Positions 25,497-28,545 of a DNA stretch of 28,545 nt are shown here, one piece after another. The first letter of the stretch is position 1. The number at the start of each line of letters is the position of its first letter. The stretch is from Flavobacterium sp. (lineage in GTDB: Bacteria > Bacteroidota > Bacteroidia > Flavobacteriales > Flavobacteriaceae), in contig JASLID010000078.1 in assembly GCA_030153045.1 (NCBI GenBank), positions 1-28,545 on the forward strand, given 5' to 3'. The position numbers and the translations under genes are program-made. The notes below the pieces were generated by a model that was given only the letters and a program-made list of their open reading frames with translations, ran no database searches and was not told the origin of the DNA.

Positions 25497-27899
25497 TTAA
25501 TTTCCTGTTCTGCTTCTTTCGTCAGCGTTCCCAGTTTCTCTGTTCTTAACATTTATTTTGCTACTTCCGAATCTATAATTTAAAGATAATTGCACGTATC
25601 TGGTGTCAGAATAATAGTCCCCAAATCGATATACTCCATTCACGGTTGAACCAAACCTCATTTTATCTGTTTTTAAAATATCATTCGCTCTCAGTGAGAT
25701 TTTCAAATCTTTGTTAAGTAATAAATATTGAATAGTAAATGAAACAGAACCTGAAGATTTCATTCTGTTCACTCCATAAGTTGCTATTGGTGAATAAACA
25801 AGGTTAAGATTTGACAATAAGGTTTTAGCTGTATTTAAAGTAAATTCATTGTTACTTGTCATCGATGTATAAAAACCATCCACGCCCTCCGCAGGAATGC
25901 CTTCGGCTTCAGAAGTCAAATAATTTAAAATATAAGTGTTATTACTGGTCCACCATGGAAACTTATTAAAAGTATAAAGTTCTGAAACTCCATATCTTTT
26001 TACATTGAACATGTTTCTATGGCTAAGCCTAACAGTAAAGTTATCAGTATCAGGGATACCAATTTGACTGTACATGTTGTTCTCTATACTGTAATAAAGC
26101 TTACTCTCTAATTTTTTATATGTATAACTTACTTCGAAATTATCTATAAAGAAAGGCCTTAGAAACGGGTTACCCTGTATGCTTAGAAACGCGTTTATGT
26201 AAGTGATGTTCGGGTTCAGGGTTGAATAACTTGGTCTTCCTATTCTTCTGTTATAACCAAATCTGAAAGTCGAATTTTCTTTTGGAGAATAGGATATATT
26301 GAGCGAAGGAAAAAGTTTTGTGTAATCACTACTTACTGATTCATCTAAACTTGCATTAAAAGATTTTGTTTGGGTAGCTTCCAACCTCAGTCCCATTTGG
26401 ACTTCCACATCATTTCCAATTTTTTTATTCCCAGAAAAATACATTGCCTGTATGTTTTCGTCATAATCAAATTCATTATTCGTTAACGGTATATCAGTCA
26501 CCGGTTGATTAACTAACCCACTATTGAAGGCAGCAATATCGTTTTGTGTTTTTAAGGCTGAAAACTTACCTCCAAAACTCAAATTGAACAACTTATTAGG
26601 TAGTTCAACATCAATTTTAGCAGAAAAATGATTGGTTTTTTGATTATTAATATTAATCCCTTTAAAATACTGGGTATCGTCTGGATTATATACTTCTGAA
26701 GTACCATCATAAGATCTTTTGTCATTATTTGAAGATTTAAAATAATCCAAATTCAAAGTCATTTTTCTTCCAAGAGTATCCAATTTAATCTCATTAAACA
26801 TATTTATCGAATTAAGCACCGGCTTTTGATTGACATATGAGTCAGATACTATATTTTTTAAAACATCATTAGTATTGTAATCCGTAACCACGGTATTTCC
26901 TGGTCGGATCACCTCTACTTTACTGAAATTACCAAGGTATTGAAAGCCTAAAGTCCATTTTGGAGATACTGCATACTCCGTGCTTAGAACTGCATTAGTT
27001 CTTTTATATATTCTTTTGAATACCTGATCAGAGTTCCATAATTCAGTTGGGTATTCGATTCGGTCTTTATATATAAACGATTCAGCACCATCTCTATAAC
27101 TTAATGATGAATTAATACTTAACTTTTTTTCATTATACATAAAGTTACTGGTCACAGCACCTTCGTCATCATATGCTCTGTGCAAATAACTAGTACCTAA
27201 AGAAAGACTCTTTGAATCCTTTTTAGCCTTTTTCAACTTAATGTTTATTAATCCGCTGTTACCAATGGCATCATATTTAGCAGGAGGTGTTGTTATGACT
27301 TCAATGGTTTTAATGTTATCGGCAGGAATGGATTTTAATAAATTACTTAAATCATCTTGTCCTAACTCAAGCATTTTATCATCTATCAAAACCCTAACTG
27401 TGCTTTTACCCAACATTTCGATGTTATTATTTTGCACCAGTATCCCAGGAGTAATTTTCAAAGCATCCAATGCATCACCACCGGCAGCACCGATAGTTTT
27501 TTCAACGTTAAAAACAGTTCTGTCAATCTTTCTTTCTACTATTTCATTCTTTTTAACAATGACAACAGCATCCAAAACATTTTGATCATTAACCTGAATT
27601 GTTCCCAAGTCAATACTCTCATTCAGAACAATATCTTTTGTGTATAATACATTATCAAACTTGCTGATTTCCAATTTAAATGTACCTGTCTGATATTCTA
27701 TACTAAACTCTCCTTTATCATCAGTAAATTGACTTTTTACAGGAACATACTTGTCAGAAAAAAGAGTAACTTTTACAATATCTAAAGGACTATTATCGAG
27801 GGAAACGACTTTTCCGGAAACAACGACTTTTTCGGAAACTTTGACTTGGGCATTTAATGCACTACTTAGAATAAATAAAACAAATAATAAACGATTCAT
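25497..27899 (-). CDS. TonB-dependent outer-membrane receptor, full-length, OMP_b-brl_3 family
   Basis: An 800-residue receptor when started at the ATG at 27899-27897. That start gives a clean signal peptide (MNRLLFVLFILSSALNA, then Q). An in-frame start at 27956 would add 19 residues (MKISRC...) ahead of the signal peptide and overlap the upstream NRPS gene by 20 bp; I reject it. After the signal peptide come a carboxypeptidase-regulatory-like domain (about 25-103), a plug (about 110-222, with a GDALDALKITPGILV segment and the conserved NSGLINI end) and a barrel (about 230-800) with a charged tail rich in R, G and D. Such proteins import iron chelates, peptides or glycans with TonB energy. 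The gene sits between two NRPS genes (37 bp and 11 bp gaps), so uptake or sensing of the peptide product is the likely role, but the ligand cannot be read. Confidence 0.9.
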   Translation of the reverse strand: MNRLLFVLFILSSALNAQVKVSEKVVVSGKVVSLDNSPLDIVKVTLFSDKYVPVKSQFTDDKGEFSIEYQTGTFKLEISKFDNVLYTKDIVLNESIDLGTIQVNDQNVLDAVVIVKKNEIVERKIDRTVFNVEKTIGAAGGDALDALKITPGILVQNNNIEMLGKSTVRVLIDDKMLELGQDDLSNLLKSIPADNIKTIEVITTPPAKYDAIGNSGLINIKLKKAKKDSKSLSLGTSYLHRAYDDEGAVTSNFMYNEKKLSINSSLSYRDGAESFIYKDRIEYPTELWNSDQVFKRIYKRTNAVLSTEYAVSPKWTLGFQYLGNFSKVEVIRPGNTVVTDYNTNDVLKNIVSDSYVNQKPVLNSINMFNEIKLDTLGRKMTLNLDYFKSSNNDKRSYDGTSEVYNPDDTQYFKGININNQKTNHFSAKIDVELPNKLFNLSFGGKFSALKTQNDIAAFNSGLVNQPVTDIPLTNNEFDYDENIQAMYFSGNKKIGNDVEVQMGLRLEATQTKSFNASLDESVSSDYTKLFPSLNISYSPKENSTFRFGYNRRIGRPSYSTLNPNITYINAFLSIQGNPFLRPFFIDNFEVSYTYKKLESKLYYSIENNMYSQIGIPDTDNFTVRLSHRNMFNVKRYGVSELYTFNKFPWWTSNNTYILNYLTSEAEGIPAEGVDGFYTSMTSNNEFTLNTAKTLLSNLNLVYSPIATYGVNRMKSSGSVSFTIQYLLLNKDLKISLRANDILKTDKMRFGSTVNGVYRFGDYYSDTRYVQLSLNYRFGSSKINVKNRETGNADERSRTGN

Positions 27900-27936
27900 T
27901 TTTAATTTTTTAAATATTAATATTTTGATAAAAAAG

Positions 27937-28545
27937 CTACAGCGTGAAATTTTCACTTTCTTCTATTGAAACATCAGCTTTTTCATATGTACTGAAGGCT
28001 ATTGTGTTTTCGATTAATAATGATAAATTCTCGAGGGTTGTATTGTCAAACAAATCTACTATTGATAATTTCAGGTCGAATTGTTTGTGAACTATACTGA
28101 TTAATCTGGTTGCATTTAAGCTGTGTCCTCCTAATTCGAAGAAATCATCGGCAACACCTATATTATCAAGTCCAAGAACTTCTTGCCAAATTGCTACTAA
28201 CTTTTCTTCTATTTCATTTCTAGGGGCGACATACTTCTTTGTGGATAAATCTGATAAATCTGGATCTGGTAATGCTTTCTTATCTACTTTGCCATTACTG
28301 GTCAAGGGAATTCTCTCTAAAGTAACCCACAACTGAGGTACCATGTAGTCAGGTAACTTAGTCTTTAACTGGTCTTGGATGTATTGTTTATCAAACTCTC
28401 CTTCTACCACGACATAACCTACTAGTCGTTTATTACCATTTATATCTGCCTTGGTGAATACTACCGCTTGTTTGACTGAGTCAATTTGAGTTAAAACACT
28501 CTCAATCTCTCCAAGCTCGATGCGATAACCTCGTATCTTTACCTG
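27937..28545 (-). CDS. Upstream NRPS, C-terminal part only (A-tail and T domain)
   Basis: The reading frame is open from the window edge: the first visible residues are QVKIRGYRIELGEIE, the A8 core of an adenylation domain. It continues through the A10 motif NGKVDKKAL to a carrier domain with DDFFELGGHS (serine codon at 28122-28120) and then stops. No thioesterase or further C domain follows, so the nascent peptide must be passed to another protein. The 203 visible residues end in an acidic tail (ADVSIEESENFTL) that could be the partner for the docking domain at the start of the giant NRPS. The A-domain tail differs in sequence from those of the giant NRPS, so this protein is not part of the recent module duplication. 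Its start and number of modules lie outside the window. Confidence 0.93.
   Translation of the reverse strand, partial: QVKIRGYRIELGEIESVLTQIDSVKQAVVFTKADINGNKRLVGYVVVEGEFDKQYIQDQLKTKLPDYMVPQLWVTLERIPLTSNGKVDKKALPDPDLSDLSTKKYVAPRNEIEEKLVAIWQEVLGLDNIGVADDFFELGGHSLNATRLISIVHKQFDLKLSIVDLFDNTTLENLSLLIENTIAFSTYEKADVSIEESENFTL

Noticed and set aside
27900..27956. Longer start of the TonB receptor at 27956 (MKISRC...)
   Set aside because: It would put 19 residues before a normal signal peptide and overlap the NRPS end; the ATG at 27899 gives a standard lipid-free signal sequence.
27944..27956. Short palindrome GTGAAA-T-TTTCAC over the end of the upstream NRPS gene
   Set aside because: It is inside coding sequence at the stop codon, only six base pairs, has no associated T tract and is easily explained by chance in AT-rich DNA.

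Overview
This AT-rich window (roughly one third G+C by eye) carries most of a non-ribosomal peptide synthetase (NRPS) gene cluster, all on the minus strand. Its left edge holds the 3' part of a plus-strand tRNA-Tyr gene. The host is very probably a member of the Flavobacteriia. The signs are two outer-membrane barrels of the CarboxypepD/plug/OMP_b-brl_3 type, signal peptides ending in an A-Q or S-Q pattern, A-rich leaders without Shine-Dalgarno boxes, a tRNA without encoded CCA, and a possible TTG/TAnnTTTG promoter. I cannot name the genus.

In transcription order (right to left) the layout is: (1) the 3' end of an upstream NRPS ending in a carrier (T) domain, 28545-27937; (2) a full-length TonB-dependent receptor, 27899-25497; (3) a giant 4426-residue NRPS with a TubC-type docking domain, four C-A-T modules and a terminal thioesterase, 25485-12205; (4) an outer-membrane barrel of the same family that lacks the plug, 12169-10364; (5) a small secreted NTF2/lumazine-binding-like protein, 10296-9877; (6) a type II thioesterase, 9860-9144; (7) a PvdE/SyrD-type ABC exporter, 9136-7487; (8) a second NRPS, C-A-T-C, with a glycine code, 7408-2945; (9) an Sfp-type phosphopantetheinyl transferase with an apparent TTG start, 2924-2292; (10) a membrane-anchored secreted S33-type peptidase, 2271-316. 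Gaps are 7 to about 95 bp and a strong bidirectional hairpin follows the last gene, so this looks like one long operon, perhaps with an internal promoter before gene 8.

Read together (inference): the phosphopantetheinyl transferase activates the carrier domains, the NRPS proteins build a peptide, the type II thioesterase clears misloaded carriers, and the terminal thioesterase releases the product. The ABC protein moves it to the periplasm. There the secreted NTF2-like protein and the anchored peptidase could mature it, and the two barrels handle its passage across, or recapture at, the outer membrane. The predicted adenylation codes are an unassigned D-A-E-H type (modules 1 and 3), a branched aliphatic residue (module 2), an alanine-like code (module 4) and glycine (second NRPS). 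No epimerisation, methylation or MbtH-like gene is visible. The product is unknown and the cluster continues past the right edge.

The points most worth following are the receptor plus plugless barrel interleaved with NRPS genes, the four-helix anchored peptidase that recalls prodrug-activating peptidases, the misplaced C-A-T-C protein whose last C domain lacks a conserved block, and strong module-to-module similarity with exchanged adenylation cores.
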